Assembly (NCBI RefSeq): GCF_033115175.1
Contig: NC_084844.1
Span: 76,636,531-76,700,530, forward strand
Source: Lepus europaeus
Taxonomy: Eukaryota > Chordata > Mammalia > Lagomorpha > Leporidae
Direction: 5' to 3'
Length of the DNA: 64,000 nucleotides
Position numbers and translations under genes: made by a program. Below the pieces are notes generated by a model. It was not told where the DNA came from. It saw nothing but the letters and a program-made list of their open reading frames with translations, and did not search any database. Positions 54,370 through 64,000 of this stretch are shown here, piece after piece. Within the stretch, counting starts at the first letter, position 1, and every line of letters begins with the position of its first letter.

Positions 54370-54785
54370 GAATGTTGTGGACAAATTTTTAAAGAGACCC
54401 TCATGACACACAGTTCCTGGTATTTATGCCACTATATAAACCTCTCCTAATGCTTGTGAATTGCTTCAAACTTATAGTTATGATAAAAGTGAAGGGTTGT
54501 CGCTCACCTTATTACCTCATATTATAAAAGATTCTATTGCTTACAGATTCTTTCTAAAGTTACCTAAATACCCGACTAGGCTTTTAAACAGGCTGATCCA
54601 AGGTGAGCACTTAGATGAGAACCCTGCCATGGCTAGCTTCTTGATTGCTGCTTTGCAAATGGCCAGCTCCCTCATACCCTGATCTGCTGACACAAAGAGT
54701 TTGTGAAATAACAAATTTATAAAACGTAAGCTTCTGAGTTTGTGATAATTTGTGTATTTCATAGAAAAATGAAAAAATAAGGTTG
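54370..54785 (+). mobile_element. Probable MLT1-type MaLR LTR
   Basis: AATGTTGTGGACAAATTTTT, TATTTATGCCACTATATAAACC, and near the end GTTTGTGAAATAACAAATTTATAAAAC and TTCTGAGTTTGTGATAATTTG follow the order of MLT1 LTRs (the AACTGTGAGATAATAAAT and AAGTTTTGGGGTAATTTG end). Middle portions are lost. Confidence 0.5.
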
Positions 54786-55006
54786 AGAGTTTTTTCATTT
54801 TCCCTTTTAGCATGAGATGAATTACTAGAAAATCACATCTATCAAAATAACAATATTATTATGAAAGAAAGGAAATCCAGGAGTATAGTGAAAAGTCAGA
54901 ACAACTGCAAAAATTTACTGTTAATCTATAGAAACTAGGAGAGGAAATCAGAGTATATATTTTGATATTTTGTTAGATGTGATGACAGGAGTCTGAATTT
55001 TTCTTT

Positions 55007-55008
<2 letters not shown>
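54786..55008. other. Unassigned AT-rich sequence
   Basis: No gene supported. Confidence 0.4.

Positions 55009-55045
<37 letters not shown>
55009..55045 (+). repeat. 37-nt uninterrupted T tract
   Basis: Follows TTTTTCTTTTCTT and is followed by GGTCAGTGTCTCCATGAAG, which is not a SINE or L1 tail. It could be the poly-A end of an antisense retrocopy whose source I do not recognise. No convincing TSD was found. Confidence 0.9.
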
Positions 55046-55046
<1 letters not shown>

Positions 55047-56095
55047 GTCAGTGTCTCCATGAAGTCTCATGTTTTCTCAAAGCATCATATAGGTGCAATG
55101 GATGCCTCATCTATTCTGTCCCCATATGTTGTGCCTCCAAAATTCACATGGCCCTTTATTCTATGCCCTTTATACTTTCTATCCCAAGTCATCCAACTGC
55201 CTGGATCCTCCTGCTAAACAGCATTAAAAAAACAGTAAAAATGCTCTGAAATAGCAGACATGATAGAGAAAAATATTGAACTTCTTCAAGTAGAACACCA
55301 GAGGACAGGAAAAGGAGTCTAGGACTTTTCAGGTATGATGAGATGCTATTGAAGAGTTTTGAATATCTTTTTTTGAATATCAGGATACGTTTATATTAAA
55401 TAATGTCAGGCTGCTTGCTATTATTGAACAGGATAGATGGGCTGGACAACAATTCTACTGTTTATGGTCTTTATGGCCTCTGTATTTGCTTGGAATAACA
55501 GAGAAATTATGCACCCATAATGTAGAAAAGAGTAGATAATGTCCAAAAATATAGGAACATGGGAGAACTGAGTGTATTGAGGACAAATAGACAAAAACCT
55601 GAAACTTTGAGGCAAGACAAGTAATAAAAAAATCTGGGTTTGCATCTGACTTTATTTATTTTGATTTTGAAGAAGGAAAAGGAGGAGAAAGTTATGAAAA
55701 TTTCTGATAAAGCAGTAAAGAATATATTAAGTATGAGTGGTTGTAACTGATCATAATATAATGAAGAAAAATTAATGAAATATCTGCACATTCTAAAGTA
55801 TAAATTATATAGAATAAAGAACAGCATTGACAAGAATAGATAGAATTAGTATCAAAATGGCATGTATTGGCTGTTTTTTATTATATTCTGTAAGACTAAA
55901 AGGTGACATTATTGCTGTACATTTCATGACTTTTAAAGGCATTAATTACTGTGCTGGCTAGTTTTTCATAAGGAGATGCACCTTACTAATTAATGTTTTT
56001 CAGCAAATATAGTATCGAAATTTAAGCTTTTAAAAAATGTGACAGCATAGGAAAGAAGATAGAATCCTTGTTTTGGCTATGACATGTATGAGCTT
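55046..56095. other. Unassigned AT-rich sequence
   Basis: No gene supported. The first 150 bp are less AT-rich than the rest and could belong to a retrocopy ending at the T tract. Confidence 0.4.
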
Positions 56096-56109
56096 AAAAA
56101 TTGACATTC

Positions 56110-56447
56110 CATGGGGCCAGTGCTGTGGTGCAGTGGGTTAATGCCCTGGCCTGAAGCACTAGCACCCCATATGGGTGCAGGTTCTAGTCCCAGCTGCTCC
56201 TTTTCCAATCCAGCTTTCTGCTATGGCCTGGTAAAGCAGTAGAAGATGGTCCAGGTCCTTGGCCCCTTCACCCATGTGGGAGATCCAGAGGAAACTCCTG
56301 GCTCCTGGCTTCGGATTGGCACAGCTCCAGCCATTGCAGCCAATTGGAGTGTGAACCAGTGGATGAAAGACCTCTCTCTTTCTCTCTGTCTCTCTCTCTG
56401 CCTCTCCTTGCTCTGTAACTCCTTCAAATAAATAAATTATCTTTTTA
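56110..56447 (+). mobile_element. C-type SINE with 14-bp TSD
   Basis: CATGGGGCCAGTGCTGTGG start and a CCTTCAAATAAATAAATTATC tail. A perfect duplication AAAAATTGACATTC lies at 56096-56109 and 56448-56461. Confidence 0.92.
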
Positions 56448-56461
56448 AAAAATTGACATTC

Positions 56462-57249
56462 TTGATTTTCTGAGAAGAGAGATTTGGAATAAATTGAAAA
56501 CCAACAACTTTTCTCATAACCATCAGAGAACAGAGATCACAGGACAAATGTGCTTCTCGAAATCTAAAGAGAGAGCATACTGAGAACAACCACTGAGATC
56601 AGTTTATCTGTGGAAGAAGATACTGGAGGTTTACACTGATAAGGACACGTTATGACAGTTTTGGTGAATTGATGGAAGCTAAGTGCAGATTGGCTTGAGA
56701 CTGAAAACTCCTTTGAGCCACAGTCTTGGGGTACTCCACATTTTTGTGAATTTCAGTTCCAGGAACCACATCAGTTTCTCACAGTAAAGAGATGGGAAAG
56801 GTCTTATTCAAGCAGCAGGAAGGGGGAAACAACCATTTTGAAATATGCTACAAAGTTTCTTCATGACAAGCTCCTCCTTTCCCAAGAGAAAATAAGTTTA
56901 TCAGGACCTCACGAACCTGGAGGATGGCAATGAATTAATTCCAAATCGCTTTAGTTTTATTGTGTCACCCATAAAGATAAACAAAAAAATCCAACAATTG
57001 CAAAGATCAAATCCCCAGAATTCAATAACATCATGGAAAAGTTTGCTCAGCCATATTTTATGTCACATCAACAGGACTCCTCTGGTAGAGCAATAATGAG
57101 TAAAAATGAAAAGAACTATGAAACAGATACAGTATTTAAGAAAAAATTCTTGGGATGAAAAAAAAGGATTAATCAGAAAAAAGGCTAATGAAACCAATGA
57201 ATAATATAAAGTAGAACAAACAAATTTACACATTAGTTCCACATATTAA
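56462..57249. other. Unassigned AT-rich sequence
   Basis: No gene supported. It may be the decayed 5' part of the following L1. Confidence 0.4.
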
Positions 57250-59221
57250 AAAAAATACTATAAGTCATATTAAAAGCCAAGAGAAATCTTAGTTTAAAAA
57301 GATAAAGTAAGAAATAGGACCAGATCTAGACAGGATATGTTTTTGGAAATTATTAGATAAGAAATACGTAATAAATAAAACTACATGTTAAGGACTGAAA
57401 TGAAAACATGTTTGCAAATGCAAAGACAGTGGGTAACGTAAGCAGAGACATGATGATGTTAACAAAGAATCAGCAGAAAATACTGGACATCTAAATCACT
57501 GTACACAAATTTTTTAAAAATGCCTTGTTTTAGGCTTATAAGTAAACTGCATTCAGTCAAGTGGTGAAAAATATCAGTGACTTTGAGACATGCCAACAGA
57601 AATATCCAAAAGACTGAAAATGGGTGAAGTTTTCCCAGATTAAAGACAGATTCTGAACTATGGATCCAGGAAGCTTACAGAACACCAATCAGGATAAAAG
57701 GTCTGCAAATTGACACAAGGTGAAATCATATTACACTGTAGAAAACCTTAAATAAAGTGAAAATCTTTAAATAAATTGGAAGAAATGATTACATTAACCT
57801 TAAAGGAGGCTGGGGGGAACGGAATGTATTGGATTTCTCTTCAGAAGCCATGTAAGCAAGGAGTGAAATATTTAAACTATTGAAAGAAAAAGACTTAGAA
57901 ATTTATGGATAATGAAATTATTCTTCAGAAAGTAGAAAAAAAGACATTATATGGCAAGAAAGTAGAGGAGGTTTATCATTAAATAAGTTATCCATAGAAA
58001 AGAAAAATAGTATAGGCATAAAACAAAGATTTACATAAATGAACAGTCAAGGAGGAAATGAATGAAAGTAAAAACAAATTTTTATTTCTTCTATCCTTAA
58101 TTGACCTAAATGATAACACTTCAAATTATAATAGAAGAAACAGGTGATTTTAGTATATACAGAAATGAAATGAATGACATTAATATTCTCAGAGATATGA
58201 GAGATGATAATATTGATAATATCTTGATATGTGGCATTTAGACTATCCAGGATATAGCATAGTGTTATTTAAAAGTGCACTTAGACTAGGCATTTTTGCA
58301 TATCGAAATTCTAGGGCAATCCCTAACAATAATTTTTAAAGAAGTGTATTTGTTAAAATAGAAGAAAGAAAATATACTCACAAAATAAAACCTGAGAAAG
58401 CAGAAATGAGATAAAGACAGAAAAGGGAAACAGCGAACAATAATAATGAATAGAAAAGAATCACAAACAGACAGGAATTAAACAATGCCAATAATCACTA
58501 TAAATGTGACTATTCTATCAGCTTAAAGACATGGACAACCACAGGATAAGGAGACAGAAAAACAAGGTCCTCCTACATGTTGTCTCTAACAAAAGCCCTT
58601 TAAATATAAGGACACAGGTGAAAAGAGAAAGAGCACAATAACACTAACCTAAAAACCACAACACTGGAATATCTATGCTAATTTCAAACAAAGGATATTT
58701 CAAGGCCAGGTAAATTATCAGACATGTGAAATAATGATAAAGGGGTTATGTCCTATAAGACAAAAGTCTCTTTAGTATGTTGGTAGCTTATATCAGAGCA
58801 TCAAAATACATGAGGCCAAAACTGAGAGAACTGCAAGAAAGAATAGACATCATATTATATTTGGAGACTTCCAAACATGTATTTTAGTAATTTATAGATC
58901 CCGCAGGTTCAAACTCAGAAAGTATATTTGAAATGAACAGGATAATTCATCAAAAAGATTGAATTGACATTCATATAATATTTCATCCACCGACAGCAGA
59001 ACATTCATTCTCAACTTCACATGAATAATGGAAAAAGATAAACCAAATTTTGTTGAATAAAATATACCTTAATAATGAAACAGAAATTATTCAGTTTACA
59101 GTTGATGGTGATTTAAACTTGTAATCAACATTTGAAATACAGTCTGAAAAATCTCAGTATATGTGGAGATTAACAACACATTTCTAAATAATACTTCTAC
59201 ATGGGTTAAAAAGTATTAGGG

Positions 59222-59780
59222 ACAGGCCAGCACTGTGGCATAATGGATAAAAACCACCACCTGCAACACTGGCATCCCATTTATGTGCCAGTTTAACTCC
59301 TGGCTACTTCACTTCCGATCCAGATTCCTGCTAATGTGCCTTGGAAATGAGCAAAAAATAGCCCAGTCCTTGGGCCCCTCCACCCACATGGGAATCCCAA
59401 ATGAAGCCCCCAGCTCCTGGCCCAGTTCTGGCCATTGCAGCCATTAACGGATTGAACCAGAGGATGGATGGTCTCTCTCTCTCTCTTTCTCTCCCTGTCT
59501 CCCTCTCTCTCTGCCTCTCCCTCTCTATAACTCTTTTTTTATTTTTGACAGGCAGAGTGGACAGTGAGAGAGAGAGACAGAGAGAAAGGTCTTCCTTTGC
59601 TGTTGGTTCACCCTCCAATGGCCACCGTGGCTGGCGCACTGCACTGATCCAAAGGCAGGAGCCAGGTACTTATCCAAGCACTTGGGCCATCCTCCACTGC
59701 ACTCCCGGGCCATAGCAGAGAGCTGGCCTGGAAGAGGAACAACCGGGACTCTATAACTTTCAAATAAAAATTAAAAAAAA
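59222..59780 (+). mobile_element. Old C-type SINE, tail split by a nested SINE
   Basis: GACAGGCCAGCACTGTGGCATAATGG start, AGGATGGATGGTCTCTCTC, and CTCTATAACT at 59523-59532. It resumes after the inner element with CTCTATAACTTTCAAATAAAAATTAAAA. Confidence 0.75.
59533..59748 (-). mobile_element. C-type SINE, 5'-truncated, nested, with TSD
   Basis: Reverse copy from TTTTTTTATTTTTGACAGG to GAGGAACAACCGGGA, truncated before the tRNA-like head, with a small deletion after CAGGTACTTATCC. CTCTATAACT flanks it on both sides (59523-59532 and 59749-59758). Confidence 0.88.
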
Positions 59781-60138
59781 AGAATTAAGGAAACAAAAAA
59801 GCAGTCACAAAAGTAACAAATATAATAAAATACTCAGTAATATTATTAACCAAATAGGTGAAACATTTTTATACTGACAATTTCAAAATATTAATGATAA
59901 AATTAGATACACAAATAGGAGATCATCCTCTGATCATGATTTGGAAGAATTATTATTATTAAAAGCAAAATGCCATATAAACTGATCTATGCAATCCCTA
60001 CAAGATTCATATCCTTTATATAAATACAGAAAACAATTCTAAAATTCGTATGGAACCACAATATGATATAATAAGCACACAAACTTGAGTAAACACTGGA
60101 GGGAGATATAATTCTTCTTGATTTAAAAATGAATTACA

Positions 60139-60375
60139 AGGGTGGGCACTGTGATGTAGTGGGGTAAGCCTGTGGTGCCAACACCTGATCTCATCCCTGC
60201 TGACCCTCTTCAAATCCAGCTCTGTGCTGTTGCCTCAGAAAGCAGTGGGAGATGGCCCAAGTGCTTGGGGCCTGCACCCACATGGGAGACTCAAAAAAAT
60301 GGAATGTCTCCTGGCTGTGGATCAACACATGTATGGCCATTATGGCCACAGTGCCAGCCCCAGGACTAAGGTTTA
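60139..60375 (+). mobile_element. Old C-type SINE with rearranged end
   Basis: GGGTGGGCACTGTGATGTAGTGG start and GGCCCAAGTGCTTGGGG. The right end reads ATGGCCACAGTGCCAGCCCC, which is the reverse of a SINE left end. The copy is therefore rearranged or fused to a second fragment. Confidence 0.6.
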
Positions 60376-62070
60376 AACAGCAGTTTTCCACCCACCCCTC
60401 CCCTACTCCTGTTCATTCTGCAAGTGCCAGAGGGAACTTCAGATTCAACATTGTGCACACAAGCCAGATCTGGCAGTAGGAGGTCATGTGATCCAGGCAG
60501 ACTCCAGAGGTAAGCAGAGCAGTTGGGGTCTGAGCAGGGATGCTATCTGCTTCTGTCTGTCCCCTGGGGGGCTGTGACTGCACAGAGCTGGGAGCACAGG
60601 GATGGGGGTACCAGCCAGAGGAAGCTATAGGGACAGGATGTGTCTGGGACACTGGCTGAGAGGCTACAGGCAACTTTCACCAAAACAGGGTTGGGTGGGG
60701 GCTGGGTGCCATTCTGTATTTCCACATGGATCTGGGTGTGAGCTTCTCCCATCTACACCACAGCCTCTGGCCCAGAGCTGGCTTGGGGACCCAGGCTTTT
60801 GGGAGGGGCATTCAGCTTTGTGAGGCAGCGTCCTTCCTGACCCCTCTGGTGAGACCCTGGCTGCAGTGAGGTCGGAAAATCAAGGCAGGCCTCTCTCAAT
60901 GATCTGATTTTCCAGCTGTCTGAATGACAGGTCCTGGCCCCGGATAACTGCACAGCCCTCATTGCTCCCACTTCTCAGGAGCTTCCTTGGATGTTCTGAC
61001 ACACCCTGTTAAGGCAGCTCGTGTGGATTCTGGCTAAGCCTGACCTTCCTCTGAACCAGCTTGCCCGAAAAAGCCCCACCCAGCCTCGGTTGGGCCCAAG
61101 TGGCTTTCTCTGAAAAGCCCTGCTCTCACAACAGGAATTGCTGGCTGTCCTGGCAGTAAACAGGAAACATCATTCTGTTGGGGAAAAATAACCCTCTCAG
61201 CACATAGTAATAAATAAGTGGCTAGCTTATATCCCATGCTAAACTGACCCGAGGCTGACTCTGCCGTGTCTGAGCAGAGCCTCAGGGGTGGACTGGCCAG
61301 GACCCTCCAGTGAGTGTTCCTGGTGTTTGGGAGGCAGGAGCAGCCCAGTGGGGAAGGGGAAGAGGGCAGAGGACACCTGTGTGGTCACATGGCAGGGGAA
61401 GGAGGAGATGCAGTGAAGTTTCTGGTCACAGCCAGAGTGGTGTCAGACACTGGGCCACCTCACTAAATGTGATGAAATGCAGCTTTCCACTCACATCAGG
61501 ACCTGGGTCTCTGTGTCCAGCAGGTACAGTCCCATGAGTCCCCCTCAGATGGTTGCAGTGGAGGCCTGCAGGATGGGGAAGCCTTGGTGATGCCCTCTAG
61601 GAGCTGGAGACCAGGTTCCCTGGCACAGCTGCCCCCTGGCAGAGTGTGTTCAGGGAGACGAAGCCTGTTGCCCTGCAAGGAAAGAGACACGGACAAGGTT
61701 GAGAGGACACGATCAGCAGGGTCAGTCATGGTCACTGTCACTGACCCTCGCATAGGTCTTGTTGCACACACGGTTTTTCATAACACATTTCCATGGATGG
61801 TTTGAAGTCCTCTAAGCTTGGATTTCAAACATTTTCTGCACCCAGGTAAACCCATCTTTTGATTCCATTTTCTATATACTTGCTGCCATCTCCTCGGGTG
61901 TCGCTGCAGCAAACAGAAATGGCTGTCAGAAAAGATGGCAGGGAAGCCAGGCTGCCAGAACCGCTCCCTCATCCTCTGCTGTTTTTCTCACTACCTCTGC
62001 CAGTTCATGTTCTGCCCAAAGCTTCAGATCTATCATGACTGGAGAAGAAAGGGAATTTTAGGAGTAAAAA
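60376..62070. other. GC-rich region of unknown identity
   Basis: About 1.7 kb, clearly richer in GC than its surroundings. Frames of 60-90 codons exist on both strands, but none shows a domain or family that I recognise. There are no splice-consistent exons that I could defend. It could be a retroviral internal region, a decayed retrocopy or unique sequence with regulatory content. Confidence 0.45.
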
Positions 62071-62074
62071 GTCT

Positions 62075-62372
62075 TGGGGCTAGTGTTGTAGACAGCGGGT
62101 TGAGCCACCACCTGAAACACTGGTATCCCATATGGGAGTGCCAGTTGGAGTCCAGGCCGCTGTACTGCTGAGCCAGTTTCCAGCTTGTGCACATGGGAAG
62201 GCAGTAGAAGATGGCCCAAGTATTTAGGCCCCTGGAACTGACATAGGAGACCCAGATGGAGTTCCAGGTTCCTGGCTTCCTTTGGCCTGGCCATTTGGAG
62301 AGTGAATCGTGGATGGAAGAGCTCTTTCTCTCTGTTACTCTGCCTTTCAAACAAATAAAACAGAATCTTAAA
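62075..62372 (+). mobile_element. Old C-type SINE
   Basis: GGGGCTAGTGTTGTAGACAGCGGG start, CCATATGGGAGTGCCAGTTGG, GAAGATGGCCCAAGTATTTAGGCCCC and a CTGCCTTTCAAACAAATAAAAC tail. Older subfamily. Confidence 0.78.
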
Positions 62373-62423
62373 GAAAAAATAAGAATCCTTTGGCACACTG
62401 ATGTTGGAAGAAAGGGATCTTTC

Positions 62424-63061
62424 TTGAAGTTGGCGAACCCTAAAGGCTTCCATAGCCTTGGCAACTCATGACTAGAGCCTAGGGAGATTCCATAATCAAG
62501 AGTGTCAAACTGTTAAATCAACAATAAGAGTCACTGTGTACTTATGTCTCATGTGGGATCTGTCCTTAATGTGTTGTCCAATGTGAAGTAATGCTATAAC
62601 TAGTACTGAAACAGTATTTTTACATTTTGTGTTTCTGTGTGGGTGCAAACTGATGAAATCTTTATTTTGTATATACTGAATCGATCTTCTGTATATAAAG
62701 ATAATTGAAAATGAAAAAAAAACTTGGTTTTAAATTGGAAATTTTTAAAAAAAATCATGTAGGATCTCTGTCCTTAATGTATAGTACATTGTGATTTAAT
62801 GCTATAACTTGTACACCTACAGTATTTTTCACTTTGTGTTGCTATGTGGGGGCAAACTGTTGAAATCTTTATTTAATATATACTAAACTGATCTTCTGTA
62901 TATAAAGAGAATTGAAAATGAATCTTGATGTGAATGGAAGGGGAGAGGGAGCAGGAGAGGGGAGGGTTGTGGGTGGGAGGGAAGTTATGGGGTGGGGGGA
63001 AGCCATCGTAATCCATAAGCTGTACTTTGGGAATTTATATTCATTAAATAAAAGTTTAAAA
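62424..63061 (+). mobile_element. 5'-truncated L1 3' end with TSD
   Basis: Only the last 0.64 kb of the L1 3'UTR is present, starting near the CCCTAAAGGCTTCCATAGCC segment (62439) and ending ATTCATTAAATAAAAGTTT(A)n. It carries the same two-unit 3'UTR duplication as L1-A. The flanks are AAGAAAGGGATCTTTC (62408-62423) and AAGAAATGGATCTTTC (about 63064-63079), differing at one position. Confidence 0.88.
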
Positions 63062-63079
63062 AAAAGAAATGGATCTTTC

Positions 63080-63608
63080 AATTAAAACTAATTGTAACTG
63101 ACCCAGAATCTCCTCTCAGGACAGAGGCAGGCATGGAGCAGGGCTCAGGCTGGAGAGGCTGGTCAGTCCCTGCTCAGATGCAGGTGTTGGGCCACCTCCC
63201 TCTGACTGAGACAATTAGGACACCTCCCTCTGACCTAGGCCAGGGAGGGGGGAATGTGGAGTAGCTTCCTATCCTGGTCTCCTTACACGAGTGACCTGTG
63301 ATTTTCCATTGTCAGTTTCCACAATTTCAGAAACATCTATGCATAAAAGGAGACTTAACTTTCACCCACAGTTAAAAAAAAAAAAGATGTACAGTGGTGA
63401 CAATAATGTTAAAGCTTCTCTTGCTTTATTCCTCTTATTAGAGGAATTGATGTGCTAGGCTTCAAGTAATTAGGGCCCATGAAATTTTTTGAGAAACTGG
63501 CAGGCATGGAGTCTCAGCTCTCATCTCCAGGGGGCCCTGCCTTCCTCAAATGTTTTCAGCAGCAGGGACTGAGCACTGGGCAGAGATTCCCCACTGAGTT
63601 CTGGTGCT
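63080..63608. other. Unassigned sequence beside the LTR
   Basis: Moderate GC. If the LTR to the right is a 5' LTR, this side would be the start of the viral interior, but I see no primer-binding site or gag that I could defend. Confidence 0.4.
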
Positions 63609-64000
63609 GTTACCGGAGAAATTGCAAGGTTCTTCACGCAAGAAAGAATTCAGGCGTGAGACAGAGAGTAGTGGGAGGTAAAACAGCAAGGTTTATTAGG
63701 AAGGAACATCTGTAAGGACGGATGGGCACCTCTCCAGACAGAGCCTGAGAGAGAGAGAGTGCCCAGTCGCTCAGACTGGGGGAGAGGGGGGGGCTGCATG
63801 GGTGAGTGGAGAGTACACCTGGCCAGGCCAGGCCAGGCCAGGCGGGAGGCTCAGCAAAGATGCAGAGAGCTGAGCGCGCAGTCCAGTTGAGGCTGGGGGT
63901 TTTAAGGAGATGGGTCTTGCTTCCCCACCTCTGCTCCTCTTGGAACAAAGGGCTTTTTGGATGTAAATAGAAAAACTTCTCTTGAAGGTCTGAAACAAAG
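63609..64000 (-). mobile_element. Class-I ERV LTR (R-U5 and part of U3), running off the window
   Basis: On the - strand the order is a TTAAAACCCCC TATA-like block (about 63905), CTCTCTCTCAGGCTCTGTC and the polyadenylation signal CCTAATAAACC (63690-63700). TCTGTCTCACGCCTGAATTC and TTTCTTGCGTGAAGAACC follow, ending in GGTAACA at 63609. This is the canonical end of a gammaretrovirus-like LTR. A (CCAGG)n-type GGCCAGGCCAGGCCAGG repeat lies at 63818-63843. The 5' end lies beyond 64000. Confidence 0.75.
63690..63700 (-). promoter_or_regulatory. LTR polyadenylation signal
   Basis: AATAAA on the - strand within CCTAATAAACC, placed upstream of the U5-like CGCCTGAATTC block as in class I ERV LTRs. Confidence 0.7.

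Larger units (their letters stand above)
57250..60135 (+). mobile_element. Old L1 remnant, + strand (ORF1 end to ORF2, with deletions)
   Basis: 57835-57960 parallels the C-terminal part of ORF1 (TCTTCAGAAGCCATGTAAGC, GAAAGAAAAAGACTTAGAAATTTATGG). 58780-58890 matches an ORF2 endonuclease segment of old L1 families (AGAGCATCAAAATACATGAGGCC, TTTGGAGACTTCCAAAC). 60015-60060 matches a late RT block (AACAATTCTAAAATTCGTATGGAACC). It is interrupted by SINEs at 59222-59780. No intact frame. Confidence 0.6.

Noticed and set aside
63480..63608. Retroviral primer-binding site next to the LTR
   Set aside because: The AGCACCAGAACTCAGTGGGG string on the - strand is only vaguely like a PBS and no gag follows, so I do not claim a provirus.
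1..64000. CRISPR array, operon, phage or plasmid functions
   Set aside because: No regularly spaced identical repeats, no Shine-Dalgarno-led gene runs. The SINE/L1/LTR content is entirely mammalian.

Overview
The window is nuclear DNA of a lagomorph, most likely a leporid such as the European rabbit. The marker is the large number of tRNA-derived C-type SINEs, about 320 bp each. Each has an A-box-like start, a GGTTCTAGTCC B box, a CCATTTGGGG/CCATTGGAGG segment before GTGAACCA, a CT-rich tract and a CTGTCAAA-type tail. L1 elements with the matching 3' end (ATTCATTAAATAAAAGTT) are also present. I found no functional host protein-coding gene, tRNA, rRNA or CRISPR array. The window is an intergenic or intronic stretch made of layered retrotransposons and retrocopies.

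Layout. 0-17 kb: AT-rich sequence with old L1 remnants, an L2-like fragment and many SINEs of both orientations, several with clear target-site duplications (TSDs). 17.2-29.0 kb: a near full-length L1 on the + strand (L1-A). Its ORF2 is split after about codon 862 by a 5.1-kb element on the - strand (21172-26286). That insertion is bounded by a 14-bp TSD. It carries an L1 5'UTR, an intact L1 ORF1, about 1.7 kb of AT-rich sequence of unknown origin, a degraded class-I-retrovirus-like gag/protease segment and an L1 3'UTR, but no ORF2. This composite, HAL1-like (half-L1) element is the most interesting object in the window.

29-37 kb: mostly unassigned AT-rich DNA, a MaLR-like LTR fragment, and a - strand GAK retropseudogene (about 31.56-33.01 kb) identified from its C-terminal J-domain region. 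37-48 kb: old antisense L1 sequence broken up by SINEs, a solo LTR (about 42.15-42.84 kb) and a - strand FOXR1 retropseudogene (42974-44478) with a 15-bp TSD. 49-57 kb: SINEs, a purine-rich microsatellite, a retrocopy of an unidentified transcript that appears to retain an intron (52238-53700, 16-bp TSD), a MLT1-like LTR and a 37-nt T tract.

57-60 kb: an old + strand L1. 60.4-62 kb: GC-rich sequence I could not assign. 62.4-63.06 kb: a 5'-truncated L1 tail with a TSD. From 63.6 kb to the window edge: a class-I ERV LTR on the - strand.

The coding-like units do not form a pathway. They record successive L1-driven insertion events. The order can be read from nesting: L1-A first, then the composite; old SINE first, then the retained-intron retrocopy; old antisense L1 first, then the LTR and FOXR1 copy.
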